A stretch of DNA of 64,000 nucleotides from the NCBI GenBank assembly GCA_026261815.1, contig JAMPIT010000484.1, positions 10,700,501-10,764,500 on the forward strand, given 5' to 3'. Shown here in pieces: positions 22,321-36,400 of the stretch. The position numbers and the translations under genes were made by a program. The notes below the pieces were generated by a model. That model had not been told where the DNA came from and did no database searches. It was given only the letters and a program-made list of their open reading frames with translations. Source of the DNA: Monarcha castaneiventris obscurior. Taxonomy: Eukaryota > Chordata > Aves > Passeriformes > Monarchidae. Each line of letters begins with the position of its first letter. Position 1 is the stretch's first letter.

Positions 22321-25300
22321 ATTAAAAATGGCTCAATGCAAGGCTGAGGTACCACAGGCTCCCAGCAATCTGCTCTGAATTAGGGAAAAGCTTGAGTGAC
22401 CCTGATCCTGCATCTTGCATTTGCCCAGAAGCCTGGAAGCATCCTGTTGGGATGCCTCTGAGCACGTCTGTGCACACGTGTGGGTGGACCTGGCTGGGCT
22501 GTGGGATTTGTACGTGGGAGGAGGTAGAAGTTACCCCCGAGTCTGTAATTCATTTTTGAAGCTGTCAGACATCATTACAATGTATTTCTGAAAGATATAC
22601 TGTATAGAGTGAATTTCTAACAAGCTTCCATGTGATTTTAATCTCTCGAGTGAGAGAAACCTGATAAAGATATAGATCCATTCTCACATCTTGGCATAAA
22701 ATCATATCTTATTGGTTTAGATCATTCTGTGTTTTATTTTTTTATAGTACTAGTGTTTTCTAGTTGCAGCAGAAAATACAAACACTCAAGAGATCTCATT
22801 TTTCTGCTAAATGGATTTTCATTCCACATGAGTTATCTCTCTCTAGATATAAACATACACACACAGATATACCACGTACACCCCCTCACATTAAATGCCA
22901 AAGACACCATTAAATGTAATGTTAAAATAAAAAATCCCCAGGCTCGCGCTCAAAAATCCCCTCTTTTAAACATTCACAATTTAAAAGATACTTAAATAGA
23001 CATTCTTCAAACTTGAGTCAATTTTAGCCTCTGTAGCGTAGCCCATAAAACAAGCTGAGAGTAGTAATTTTTGGGAGGAGCTATTCTGGGAACAGTGCAC
23101 ATGGAACATCTCCATTGTTATACAGGGGGTGAATGTGGTCTCCACTCATGCTCACCTACCTTAAATAGGTCAGCCAAATGACACCAAACCCCCAGTAACC
23201 ACAAGAAAATATTACAAAAAGGAACTAAATCTGAAAAGTGAGAATCACTTGCTTCCTCCCTGAGAAAAGGGAGAAACTACAAAGGACAGTCTGAATACTG
23301 AATTTATGGCAAGCTTTTTCTTACACACTCAGAGCCAAAAATCTGCTGTCAGTTACATTAGTATAAATCTGGAGCAGCTCCACTATCATCATTAGAGTTA
23401 CAGGCCAATTATGTAATGAAAAGAAGTATTTTGGGCTTGCCAAAAATCTTAAATGTAGGTCCTGCTTCAGGCAGTGCTGAAAGCCTAGATAAGTGGCCTG
23501 AATTTCAGTGCACCCTTCACCAGCATTTCCTGTCACCTACCAATTATTATTACGCCTATCAACAGTGTGTGTATAGATTTATATTGTTATCAAGCATGAT
23601 TTGACCTCTAATTCTGGGAATAAAAAGGAAGTCAACCCATTGACTTTCCATGTCTTTGATGTTAAACTCTGCAGACAAAATACTATTCAGGGGATCCTGA
23701 TAGATGGCTGGATAAAATATCCAGGGAGACCTTAATGCATTCATTTGCCCTTCCTTTAAGATGTGGCTGTCAAAGGAGATTGTATCACCAACAGTGCTGG
23801 CGAGATTCAGGTTGACCTGGGATGTTTTAGGTGGCACAGTCCAGAGGAAGATTTTCTCTGACTTTGGGGAAGTACATTGTGCTATTGATCTCTTGCTTCT
23901 CACTCTTTCCCATGGAAACCCAAGAAGAGGTTTGGGGTATCAGCCACTGGTCAATTTACTGGGCATTGGCACTTTCTGGTCTAGGTAAAAAACCCCAATA
24001 TTGGACTGAAAACACATTTCCCTTCAAAAGCCTTACCACCTCTTACCAACTCTTCCTCTTTCCCTGTCTTACAAATCTCCAGTACCAAAGCTGGTAAGCT
24101 TCCATTAAAAAAGAGAAAAAAAGGGTAATTATTCTGTACTGGAATTTACCCAAGAAAAATATCCTCCAACCATTTCTGCCAAACTCTGAGCCCCTGCAGA
24201 GCTGCCACACGGACACACACATGTTCACACATGCATACAGTGGACACAGATGGGTAGATATCCATGCAGGATTCACAAAAAACTGGTACTAATCTCCAGC
24301 CATGGCTGCAGAGCAGGAACACTGATCCATTCGTATTCACAGCATTGTTGAAAGGTAGAGTTCACAGAGTGCTTGGTGTGATCTCTTCCTCCGTTTCCTG
24401 AAGATGCAGAGTATGTAGAAATGTGAAGGGAAAAAAAAGGCAGGTTATTCCCGGCGGTGTAATTGGCCAGCAGTGCCTGGATGGGAGCCAGAAGATCAGA
24501 GGAAGAGAGGAGAGCACTGAGTAATGAACCGCATGCTTTTAATTTCACTTAAGAACTCAAAGCAGGAAAACCTGAGCTGTATCCATGGGGATTGCAATCA
24601 ATAGTCAAGCAGATAACAAAGAATTGGTGCTCAGGATAGAAAACTGCCTGGGCCCATTAGTTTATTGCCCAGCCTTTCTTTGGGAATTTGCTCTTTCTTG
24701 CCTGAGTTTTTGGCTCCAGCTCTGAATCCTGCAAACACTAGGGAGCAGCAGCTTCCTTTGAAAGCGTCCTGGCTGCACGATGGGGCTGGTGCTGTCAACT
24801 TTTGCCGTGTGCCAGCCCTTAAAATAAAGAGAGAGAAGCGGGGGAAAGGGAGGGGTGGCTGGTGGGAAAGCGTTCTTGATGATAATTTGATTGCATGCAT
24901 TAATGATCAAAGTGTTGCAGACTAATTACCAACACTTACCTCTCAAATATTAAGTTATCATTTATTCCCCACCACCACCACCCCAGCTTTAGCTTTGCAT
25001 CTACCCCCTGCATTCAGGGCGATCTCCTGCTCACTGACACCTCACAGTGTCAGTGCCCTGACACCCGACAGCCTCACAAGCTCCAACCCAGGCGTTCAGA
25101 GAGCATCCCCTCCCCAGCACCACCACCATGTGTTCCCTTTGGTGGATACTCTCCCATTCCAGGGGTCTTGGGGAAACAGGTCAGCCTGAAAGAGGGAAGC
25201 AGAGCGTGTTTTGCCATGATCTAGGGGGGTTCTTGGAAAATCAGCCCCCTCCTCTTCATCTCATTCCCAAAGATTGATCCCTCCATGTGGGTACCTCAGT

Positions 25301-27478
25301 GTAAGGTGCCTGTGTCAGATTGGTCCAACTGGGTACCTGCCAAGCCAGAAATGCAAATAATGACAGTCTCAAACAATGTGCTTTTCGATGCTGCTTCCAG
25401 CATCCATTTTAACTAGACAAATGCCAGCCTGCTGCCATCTGGTAACAAGAGGTACTAAAAACCTCAGTGAGGAGCAGAGGGAACCTGGGGGATATTACCA
25501 GTTGCAAACAGGTTGCAGAGGAGGAGATTTCTTTTTAACCTGGGCTTTTCATACTCAAAAATGAACACAAAGGATTCTGGTAGTGATGGGGACTGAGGAA
25601 ATATTCGTTCAAATGTCCCCTCTGCCTCTACCCACAGTGACAGCAGGAAAAGCATCCTTGCCTCTTTCAGTGCCTCCATTCTCTGGGGGAAGAGCAGGCA
25701 GGAGCAAATGCTGGGTTGGATTTTATGTTATGTTTTTAATTAGGTTATCTTTAATTGACTAACACCTTCCCCTGAGCCATCTTGCTCTGCTCAGAGACAA
25801 AATACCACGGAATTGGCCCATTTTCCACGAGCACCGTGGTATTTCCTCTCTTCACACAGCTAAATAGCCTCCATGCGCACTTGGCTACCTCCTTGCAACT
25901 ACTAGAAATAACCAAAATACAAGGACTAGATTCAGAGCCAGTGGCAATCAGCTCAACCTGAGTGCAGTCAGAAGAGTTGCATCTCTTCTGCATGCTGCTA
26001 AAGAGCATTCTCAATGCTTGCAAGGGACTGACTATTCCTGGGGATCTTTGGGTTTTTTCACCCCACTTCTTTCATAGGACAAGACTGGAGTTACTGCTAA
26101 ATAAAATCTCCAGAGCTGCTCATTCTGATGTGGTGCTTGGGATACAAGTGGGTGCACAGGACCTGACAGTTCCTTCATCCGGAGCCTGGCTGTGTCTGGG
26201 GAGGTTCCCAGGCAGGCAGGTCGATGCTCCACATGCCAGTGACTTTTTTCGGCAGCGGCAGCAGTGGCCGAAAGCCCCGAGAGCACGGCGAGGCTTTGCT
26301 GGAGTGCACACACAGCAGATGAGATGTCACTCTGTTTACTCACACGTACTGTGCACAAACTGCCCATTACTGGCACTGCAAAGTTCCTGGCTGCAGGAGG
26401 CACAGCAGCATCTTTTAAAGGACTGTAATGAAAGTGGGTCAGACGTTTTCCCTTCCCGGGGCAATCCTTTAGCATAAGCAGGGATTTAAGTGTGCACAAT
26501 TCCCATTATCTGTGATTGTTATACTCTTTCTCACAAAGAAAGGGCTTCGTAATTCGACCAGATCTGTCAAATGCACACACAATGATGAAAATGGCCTGTT
26601 AGATGATAGGGGGGTTGCCCTTTCAGTGCTGAGGAAGGGCATAGCCCTCCTGGGAGAGGATGATTCCAATGCTGAACCAATAAACTGTGCTTGATCTTAG
26701 AAGAAACGTTTGCAAAGGAGTCTTTTCATGCAGCTGTGGCGCTTATTTTGCCACAGGGTAGAGCCCTGGGTCTCCTGTACAGCCAAGAGGGTGGGTTCGG
26801 GCATGATTTAGGTGTTCCTAAGCTTCACAGCAGAGCCAAGGGTGAGCAAGGCCAGCCAAAAACAGACCCTCCACCCATCAAGAAGCTGCCAGTGGGGTGC
26901 ATCTCCCACGCAGAGCAGTGGCAGGCCCAGTGCATGCAGGCAGACCTGCACAACAAGGGAATATCTGAACCCTGTCCAGGCCACTGGCATTGGACCTGCA
27001 GACATTTAGAAGCTGGTATAACATGACCCAAAGCAGGGAGGGGGGGAACTCCAGGTAGCAAAATGTCTCTTTAAGCCCCTGAAAAGCTGAGCTCCAAGCC
27101 ATTTTAAAGAGGCATGAAAGGCCCCTCTGAGTGGCCAGTCTAAGATCAATTCCCCATCTCAGGCATTAACATTTGGTGTCAGCTTTACCCTCACTACAAA
27201 GTTTAGAATAAAAAGTGGAAAATGGGAGTAGAACAGACCAGGTTGTAAAAAATCCTATCTCTATAATGGCCTTAAAAATTACTTCTGTTGTTCTCCTTGA
27301 AAGAGAGTATTTCAAAAGCTTTTGTTGAGCTGACCTTTGCTTCAAGATTCTCTTCCTCTTTGGAGGATGTAAGGTCAGTAGAGGAAAAGAGAAATTAATA
27401 GGAAGAAAACAAGGAAGATGAAGAGAAATCCTGTATTGCGCAGGAAGGGAAGACAAGACTGAGACACAAAATTTTAAA
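22321..27478. other. Gene-free unique sequence
   Basis: No gene was recognised. Frames of 155-171 codons overlap at 25,962-26,499 on opposite strands. That stretch includes a small CpG-richer patch (26,220-26,310) with a short imperfect hairpin (ttttcggc at 26,246 and gccgaaag at 26,267), which probably explains the lack of stops. AC-rich low complexity occurs near 22,850 and 24,200. Confidence 0.5.
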
Positions 27479-27512
27479 AATCATCATCATTTTCATCATC
27501 ATCATCATCATG
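27479..27512. repeat. (ATC)n microsatellite
   Basis: Interrupted ATC trinucleotides occur here. They are followed directly by a perfect-looking donor motif (gcag|gtaagtatgg at 27,512), but no supporting exon is visible upstream. Confidence 0.85.
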
Positions 27513-30500
27513 CAGGTAAGTATGGGTGAGAATGTTGCTTCCTTTTGGGTCTGAAGGCAAATTTGGGGTCTGTTCTCACAGGAAGACAAGTCATTGCAAA
27601 TAGCTTCTGGTTTCTTATCCTACTCACTTCCTAGGAATTCATTGGTGGTGTTTCTCAGGTAGCAAGGTTGTCTGGCAGCCCTTGGAAATAAAACCTCTTC
27701 CAGAGATTCAGAGGTAGACCCAAAGGAGAAAGTTCTTTTTCTCCTGTTTGGCTGTTTCTTTTAGAACAGCTGAAGAAATTATACAAATTGACTCTCAGAT
27801 GCCACATACTAATGAGCATTTGAGAGCTTCCATGTTTTTGGATGGCAAGATGGAAGCAAACCAGCACACAAACTTAGAAAAGAAACATGAAGCTGCTCCT
27901 CTCCACAAGATTAAAGCACAGCAGCAGTCAGGAAGGTGGATTTCCAGTGGTGACCTCCAATGGATCCAACACTTTTTCCACTTCCACGGCTCTCTGCTCA
28001 CCACTCAGAAAGATGATCTTTCTAAATGCCAGCTCATCCAACTCTGCCCTGATCGGAGGAGAATTCAGTCTGGCTCTTGCCTCCTCACTGGCAATAACGA
28101 TTCTTCAAATGGAAATTAGCCGACAGATTTGATGATGATGCACGAGCCAGAAGAGAACACAGCTCACTCTGCCATAGCTCTGCAATCTCCTCAGGGAAAA
28201 CAGGAGTAAAAATCCATTTGTGTTTGCAAACAAGATATGTCTTGAATGTTCACTGGGGACCTCTTGAGCAAGGAGGTGCCAGTTTTACTGTCGTCTTTTC
28301 TAGACATCACATAAAACCTGCAGCCCAAGTGCATGAGGTATTTTCTTCTCCAATAAAGACCTTTTGCCCTTGTGTCCTATACTGGAAGTGTTTCAATTCC
28401 TAGAGGAATTTTTGTCCTTCCTAATGTGATTACTAGTCTGGGGATCTCTCATGCAGAGAAGGAGAGTGCCCAGTTTGTGTATTTTCCTTTTCTTCCCTTC
28501 AAGGCTGCAGAAAAGCACAACTGTTTATTAGTGCACACCTGCCACTACTGGGTCTCCATCAAATCTGCTGGGACCATGTTTAGGTCAGCAGGGTTTTCTC
28601 AAAAAGACAGGAAGGCTCAGGCCTCTGAAAACCTTACGGTACAGTCAGTGGAATTTAGGACTTAGGCAGGTCCTTTACTTGGGGTAAAGTTACCTCCTCT
28701 TGAGGATGCCCCCAATGCAAATTTTACCCAGAATTTGCCTATTTACCCAGAAACTGGGTTTTATTGATAACCAGAAGAGTTTCTGACAGTGTATTGTCCT
28801 TTTCCCATGCCACAAGCTTGTAATTCTGAAAATGTACCTAGTGGCTGGGACAGACATTTAAGATTAGGGGCAGAAAGCTATTAGCACTCTCAATTTCTAA
28901 TTAAGAAGTAAAAATCTATAGCAAATTAGCCATCTAAATAGAAGATAGCACCATAAATACCTTTGTAGAGCTTGGGCTAAATCCTTTTGCTCCCACCATG
29001 AATGATTTTTACCCTTAGCACCACGTTTATCTCCTCAAGTGGGTCAAATGTGAAAAAGCTTCACCAAATTTAAACAATGAGTATTTCACAGAGAAAATTA
29101 TTGAGAAGTCTGCTTTAAGGCTATGGACACTAACTCAGAGGAAAATTTAGCCTGAATATCTGAAAACACTATGTAACAATTCTGTGAGACTAGAGATTTC
29201 TCTCCACAGAAAGACGGAGAAAGGAAATTTAAACCTAGGCTGGAGAAAACATCATGGCACTGAGGGAGAAGCCTGTGGTGAGAGAGGAGGACAGGATGAG
29301 TAAATAAAGCTTTTTGTCCTGAATTTTTTGTCCTCAGTGAAGGGAAAAAGCCTTCTTGAGTTTACAGTGACAAAGAGAATGTTGCTGCAATCTCTTTTCA
29401 TTTAAATTAGCAGGTCATCCTGGGAGATGTGGGGAGGAGGAGGAGGGAGAGGAGGGGACCTGCTTCAAATGACTGAAAGAAAAACAAGGACATCTCAAAG
29501 GATGAAGAGAATTGCTCAGAAAATGGAGTTCACTTACATATGCCAGCTTAGCATAAAAAGGCACTAAAACGCAAAAGTCCCTGAACAAAATCCAGTGAGT
29601 ACAGCAAGTTGGAGAGGTGGTCACAGGGAGTTTGTATCCAGGTGCTGGCTTAGTAATTGGGTCAATGTCTGCAGATTCATGAGTACAGGTGTCCCACAGG
29701 GAAGCAACAGAGCATGCTCGTAACCTACCCTGTATCTCCTGAATCCATCATCCATCCCCAGATAGCTTAATTCATTTAGAAAAAAAAAAAAAATCATTTG
29801 TTTCTAAACCCCAAATGAGGCAACAAATTTGACAGTGAAAGAGAGAGAGAGAGGCTGGCTGTATGTCCTTGATAGGCTCTTTGCTTTCCCTTGGTATGCC
29901 ATGAAAGGTAGATTAAAAAAAGAAACTGTTGTTTCAGACTTGCATCCCCAAATTTTTCCGTTGTCATATCTGTTCTACTCTGTTCTCCAAGGGTTCCTGC
30001 GGGCTGTCTGTTCCTCTCTGAAAGAGCAGCCTTTACAAAGGCTGAAAGCAGAGTGCATTTTGCCTCCTGCCAGCATCCTGTTCACAGAGCCATCTTGCTG
30101 GCAGCATGTGGGCAGCAGATCGGAATATGCCCCAGGGCATGCTAATACAAGCCAGGGTGATTTGAGGAGGGCTCTGGACAGGCCTGGGGTGCCCACAGGC
30201 TCACAGTGGGATAGGTGAGCCTACCTGTCTTCAGAAAGGCCCAAGAAAAAGTCTGCACAACCCTGTTGTCCTCTTCACCTTCTCCCACCGGCACCTTCCA
30301 TGCCAGGACTAGCATCTGCCACAGGTTCCTCTCTCCAAGGAGAGAAACCCCTGCAGATCCAGCACTTTTATTAGGGAGTCCTTTTTTAGTGTTTGAGTGC
30401 CTTCATGGTAATAGGGCAGGAAGTGGGTAGAAGGGACCCATCTGGCACTCGGAGAGGTTCTCAGCAAGCTTTGCAGTGGGCTTAATTGCTGTGGGATTTG

Positions 30501-33360
30501 CTGGCAGCTGCAAACTGAACTCTAATACAGAGAGGCTTCCTCCTGTGGTTAAAGAGATCAAAAAGGACAGGTGTAGAGAAAGGAGTCTGTAATCCTGCTG
30601 AGTCTCTGGGTAGTGTGAGGACCCATAGGGAAGACCTTGCAGCCTAGAGCAGGCAGCGTGGTGGTCTAAATTAGAAGAGGAACATATCCGGTCAAATTAA
30701 TAGCTCAGAAGTGCAAGGCACAATTGATACCTCTAACTGCACTCAACGTGAGCAGAGTTTTCCCCAAAATATCAGCCCAGACTAATGTAGTTGTCTGATG
30801 CTATTTGCACACACACTGATAGCACACAGCGCAGCCTAAGGATTATAAGACAATGACTATTGTAAATGTAAGATCATGAACAGGGTCTACTATTTGTCTT
30901 CAAAGCAATTTTGCTATTAGAGAGGGAGAAGAAAACAAATCAAGCAAATTATATTTGTTTTAAAATGATCAATCTCTTTATCTGATTCATTTGGCCAGTG
31001 TCCATGCTTGTCAGGTGTGACTGCCTGTACAATCCTCCATTGTTTCTAATGACCTGCTCAGGCTCGGGTTAATTGACCCACTCAGACATCTTTCATTAGG
31101 CTTCTTATTTTAATAAAAAGCACTTGTGAAATTTATAAAGGCTCAGATGAATCAAGATTTTAAAAATACAGTTAAAGAATGTTCTTATTTAGCTGCTTCC
31201 TCCTTTGCTTTTCTCTGGGTAATGGCTACAAGCAGGCAACCAGAAGGAAAGATACAGTGCAACAGGAGAATTCCTAATTGCTCCTTCTGGTTACAAAGAA
31301 CAGGAGCAGCCAATTGCTGCACCTTCATCAGAAGGGCATTCATTCAAAGCCCATTGTGTTTATGGCTATCTTGGATCAAGCGTTGAGATCATTTTAAATC
31401 TGTTGTAAATACCTGAGAAATGTGTAATTAACAGTCCCTTATGAAGGTAATTCTTTGATGACCTGAAGCCATAGGTGGAGCATTGGAAAGCATGGGAGCG
31501 GTGTTCAATATTTAACTCTCTTGCAAGCTGGGAGAACAACATTTTAATTAGTAATAAACTCACTGGCACCTCCAAGAAAGGCCAGTGGCTATAAAGGCAA
31601 AACTCCCATCAATTTTCCTTGAAATACCTGCTGGAGAAACTCAGCGTTCAATAGAAATTCCTCCCAAAATTCACTGAAACTTTTCACTCCACAAAATTCC
31701 TGCAGGGAGAAGATTTGTGATATGTGTGACTTGTCTGTGTATATAATATTGGTTATATGCACACACTACATTAGCTCAGTGAGGACTGTTTGGAATCTCA
31801 CCCAGGGAGCAAGCCATGAATCCAGAAAGTCTCTGCAGGCGCTCGAGAGATGATGAAGGAGCCATTCCTTTTGATGTCTACACCAGCTGGTCAGATGCTG
31901 GACCCAGCAGCAACTATAGCCAGAGGTGGTTTCTGTCTTAAAAGAGCATCAGAGTGAGGGTGAGGTAAAAGGATGTCCAAGAAAGACAGACCAAACCCAA
32001 GGACAGCACCTCAAGGGTAGCTCAGCACATCCAAGTAACTGATGGGAATGGCCACAGTCTAGACTTGATAGACACTTATTTAAAACTTCTTATTCGTTCC
32101 ACCTCCTTTTCTTCTCATTCAAAGGCTGGCTCCTATGCCAAAACAAACTGTGAATGGGCAAGTGTGACAAAATTAGCATGCACTGTAGGAGTGAGAGACT
32201 GAGAACCAGGTAGTGGCACCTCGGGGAGAGAGAGAAACATCCAGGGTTTGCTGGGAGAGATCTGCTCAGAAAGACCCTGGGGAAATCTGCAGCCAGCTCT
32301 GTAATTGTGACAGTCTTATTAATAAAGCAGGAGCACTGTAGAAGACAGACAATCCAGAAGAGGCTCAGGGATTAAGGAGAAAGCTTTGCAGAATTTTTCA
32401 GATACCATCAGATGTGCTTTAATATCAGCCAATGCTTACTGGAAAAGAGTGAACAAATATTCTGCTGTAAAACAATTCTTCCCATTTTGCCACATTTTTC
32501 TACTTAGCTTTTAGTAGTTTGGGAAATTTTTGATCTTTCAAACACAATTAAAGGGACGGGGGGTGGGGGCGAGGAACTCTTCTTTCCTTCTCCACAGGTT
32601 TCAGGTTGAATTAGCTCAGTTCCCAAGTCTGTTTCGTTATTTTAATAAGATTGCAGACATATGTTTAAGGGTTTTATACTAACATAATTATACATATAGA
32701 TCAATAGAAATGCGTATTAACAAGTAGGTACACAAGTATACATTCTAAAGGATATGTTTTTCATATGGAAATCATTACACACAGCTTAGCATTTTGGTGA
32801 TTGACACAACATTATTATAACTAAATTGGAAAGCGTCTTTTTCTGTAACACCTGCCTCACTCTTTGTTGCAGAGAACACGGATGGAAGTTCTGAGACTCC
32901 CCATACAACCCGTTTCCCCTTTATTTTGCATTATTGCTCTGCCAGGAGAGGACACCCTACAAAAGAGGACAAATCCTTAATTTGGAGATGGGTTTGAGAT
33001 GTCTTCTAGTCCAGGCATGTGTGCACCAAGGCACTCCAGGCTGCACAGCCTTTACTTCTTCCTTGCACTAGGAGGCTGCACACACTGGTAGAAATCCGAG
33101 GACACCAGGACACCCTCCTGAAGGGGAGGACACTGCAGCTCCCATCGAGTTGTGCCCGGAATGTTGGCAGGTACAGCCTGTGACTCACATCCACCTGGGG
33201 ACAGCAGTGCTTATTTTAGGACTGGCATCAGGGTGTTCCTTGCAGCCAGCTCTCTCTGCTCACTGCCACTCCTCTCCACCTTATCTGTTTCCAGCCAGGA
33301 GTATGGATGGCCATTTTGCCAAGGTTATCATTCTCTGTGGTACCCTGGAGCCCAGGATAC
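27513..33360. other. Gene-free unique sequence
   Basis: No gene or transposon is recognised. A 14-nt A run lies at 29,780-29,793 and a short (GA)n run near 29,842. Purine-rich low complexity lies at 29,430-29,460. The stretch 30,900-31,160 is AT-rich and stop-rich and could be regulatory. A G-rich segment (32,553-32,569) is listed separately among the findings. Confidence 0.5.
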
Positions 33361-33406
33361 ATTTAGATCCTATAATAATACTGATAATGATAATAATAAA
33401 TAAAGT
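33361..33406. repeat. Degenerate (AAT)n run
   Basis: ATA/AAT trinucleotides with a few GAT interruptions occur here. It is a simple repeat only. Confidence 0.75.
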
Positions 33407-36400
33407 TAGAATCTTGGGAGGACGTTTATTTTAATGATTCCAGATCTGCCTGCTACATTCAGGGGTAATATCAGCTATCTATCTATGTCTTCTTTAATCT
33501 GGCCAAGTAATTTGAGGTAATATTTATCACATAAAGGCTCTGGGTATTTGCAAATACCTCTTCTGTCTATTCATAAGTCTCAAAACTCAGGTTTCATGAA
33601 GCCAAAGATTCCCATGGCTAACTAGCCCAGGCTTGAGGCATTTTCCGTTTTGAGCTCAATCCTGACAATGCTGAGCATTCCTCTGTGATACTGGGCTTGT
33701 TCGCCACTCCCAGCCTTCAAGGAGAATGTAGAGATAAATAAGGGAGTTGGACAGGGATACAGTGATATATATAGCCAAAGAATCTTCCGTCCTCCATCTC
33801 TTCACAATTCAGGGTTGTAACGAGCCGGAGACGTAGTGTCTTCCTTGTTAGTAACACAAGTGGACTCCTCTCCAGTGAAAATGCTTGTTTACTCCCTGAA
33901 CCTGCACAAAATATAAGTATTCAGAATTTCCCATGGAAAGGATTTCCATAATCCACACCCTGGGCCGAGAACAACACCCCTGTGCTCTGTGTCTGCTCAC
34001 CTCATTTGGTGCTTCCTTGTTCCTTTTGGGAAAAATGGGGATCACTTGGTCCCCCTGGTTTGCAGAGCTCACCGGGAAAAGATCTCAGTCTGCAGCAGAA
34101 TCTGGGAAACCCACCGAGCCCTCATGCATCTTGCAGCAGCCTGAGACACATGTCGAGGGAAATTACTGGGCAGCATCTCATCTGCAGTAGATCTCCCAGG
34201 AAAGGTCTTGGTGAGCAGTTCAGACACAAGCCCCGTTCAGAGGGCTGAGGCCTCTGTTTTTGCCCGACAGATTGTGCCCTCACACTCCTTTTCTCTCGCC
34301 TTGTCATCCAGTGAGATGACTCATGCAAATGAAGAGCAGCTGAACTTAAATCAGAGAAGTCCTTAGGGACAATCAAAGGGCACAAAACCTGGGGAGAGGG
34401 AGGGGGAAAATGTGTTTGCATAGTCATCCTGACAGTCACCAGAGCAACAAACAATTATATTCTTCCCTGTTGATGAATTAACAACGCTTCAGCTGCACTG
34501 TCTGTTGTGCAGTCTCTATGCAGGAGTCAGCCAGGCCTTCAGGTGTTTAACTAGCACTTGCAAAAATCCTCAAAAAGAGGGGAAGTTCACTTTAGAGAGA
34601 GCCTGTCCTCCCTCAGGGTGTCCCTGGAGACATAACTCCTTGACTCACCCACTCGGCTAATGAGTGTCAGTGCTGCTTTGTGCAGAAACTCCTCAAGGTG
34701 AATGAATCTCGTAGGAACATGCACAGATATGAAGCCACACTGAGGAAATCTTTGTTTCCTACAAAAGAAAAACAAAAGGGTGAATGTGTCTGTGTATAGG
34801 AAAGCACCATTCCTTGTCCTTTTCTCCCAGAGGATATATATTGCTAGATCGTGGCCAAAACCGGCACACCTTCATTCCCCCATCTTCCTCACAAGCTTGA
34901 ATTCCTTGAATAAAAAGGGGCAGTGTTGAAACAGTGTCTCTAGGTCAACAAATGGAGGCTTGTTTATCAACACATAGCTAAGGCACTACTGAAACACCAT
35001 CTTAATTAATAACATGACCTTGTTAAATATGGCATCTAACTGCACATGCAAATTCCTGCTTTTTCTCAGTTGTGTTTGCTTTCTATTCCCAGTAAAAACA
35101 AGTGTTTACTCATCACCTAACCTGAACAGAATGCAAAGGCGAGGGATCCTGCTACCCTCCCAGCTGCACAACCTCTATTGATGGTGCAAGGCATGGAAAA
35201 AGCAGAGCTTGATTTTCTCCAGTCCCAAGCAGAGTTTCCAATGACTGCTCTTGGGAGATGCTCTGCCAGCCCGGGGCTTGACCCCTTTAGTTCTGCGAGT
35301 GGCTGGAATGAGGCTGAGGATAAAATCCCTGCTGGGGGTTTTCCTTGGTGTTGTTTGCAGGACCCCCAGTCTCAGAGCAGCAGGTCTCCCCCTGCATGTG
35401 AGCTGGGGCCATGAATGGGAGTGGGTAATGCTGGGTTCCTTCTTTAGGACCCAGCAGTCCCAAACTGAATCCTAATGCACAATACTCTCACCAGAAAGGA
35501 GCTCTTCCTAGAGAAGCTGCTGCTCTGGGAGGCTTCCATGGACATGCAATATTCTTCCATTTTAAGGGATGCGTGGCAGAATTGAAAAAGCAAAACAAAA
35601 CAGAGAAATCCTTTCTGTCTGCTGGCATCTTTGCTACTTCATTGCTTTATAATAAATGCACATTCCCAGCTGGCCTGAGGGCCCTTCTTTCCTGCCTGGG
35701 CAGAGGTGCTATTCATTCGCGGTTCACAGGGGAGGGAAGGAGTCACACACTTTGCTTTCACAGTCATGTAGTCCCAAATCAAGAACCTCCACAAGACACT
35801 ATCTAATCAAAACCAGACACTCCCTGAGGGCACCATATACATTTAGGAAACAAGGGCAGTCAGCCCTCCATGACCAAACTTCTCAATGAAGGAGGAAATA
35901 GTCCTTTTTTCACCACACCCGCCAAGCTTTCTTGAAAAATAGAACAATACTCTCATCTCCTCCTCCAGTCCCCCACCCCCAAGCCCCCCCCACAAAAGCA
36001 GACAGAGAAATAGCATACACACTGCTCAGGGATGCTCCTGTCTCTAATCTCCTGCTCGAGACAAAGGGACTCTTAATATAACAAATGTATTTCTTCCTGA
36101 CTTCCCCGTGGTGGGGCTGAGGAAAGATCCACAAACAAGGCAGAAATGCTACTAATAAAATGAGAGACATGAGGAGGGAGCAGGATTCCTGGGCTTTGTT
36201 TCGGGTCCTCCCACTGCTCACTGTAGGGAGTGCAGATAAGTCATGCTTAACCTCCCTCCACAGTTTATCTAATGCCGTCTGGGTTCGTTTTTCTGAAGTC
36301 TCAAAAAACTCGTGCTCACATTCACTTCGTTAGTGCCCATGTGCAAGATCACACATGCAACAAAAGCTACAGCCTGCCTGCCTCCGGGAATGCGTGACCC

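Noticed and set aside
25962..26499. Overlapping 171- and 155-codon ORFs on opposite strands
   Set aside because: Neither has recognisable domains. Local GC enrichment reduces stops on both strands.
27480..27525. Perfect donor-like gcag|gtaagtatgg after the ATC repeat
   Set aside because: No upstream acceptor or meaningful open exon is visible, and the upstream sequence is a microsatellite.
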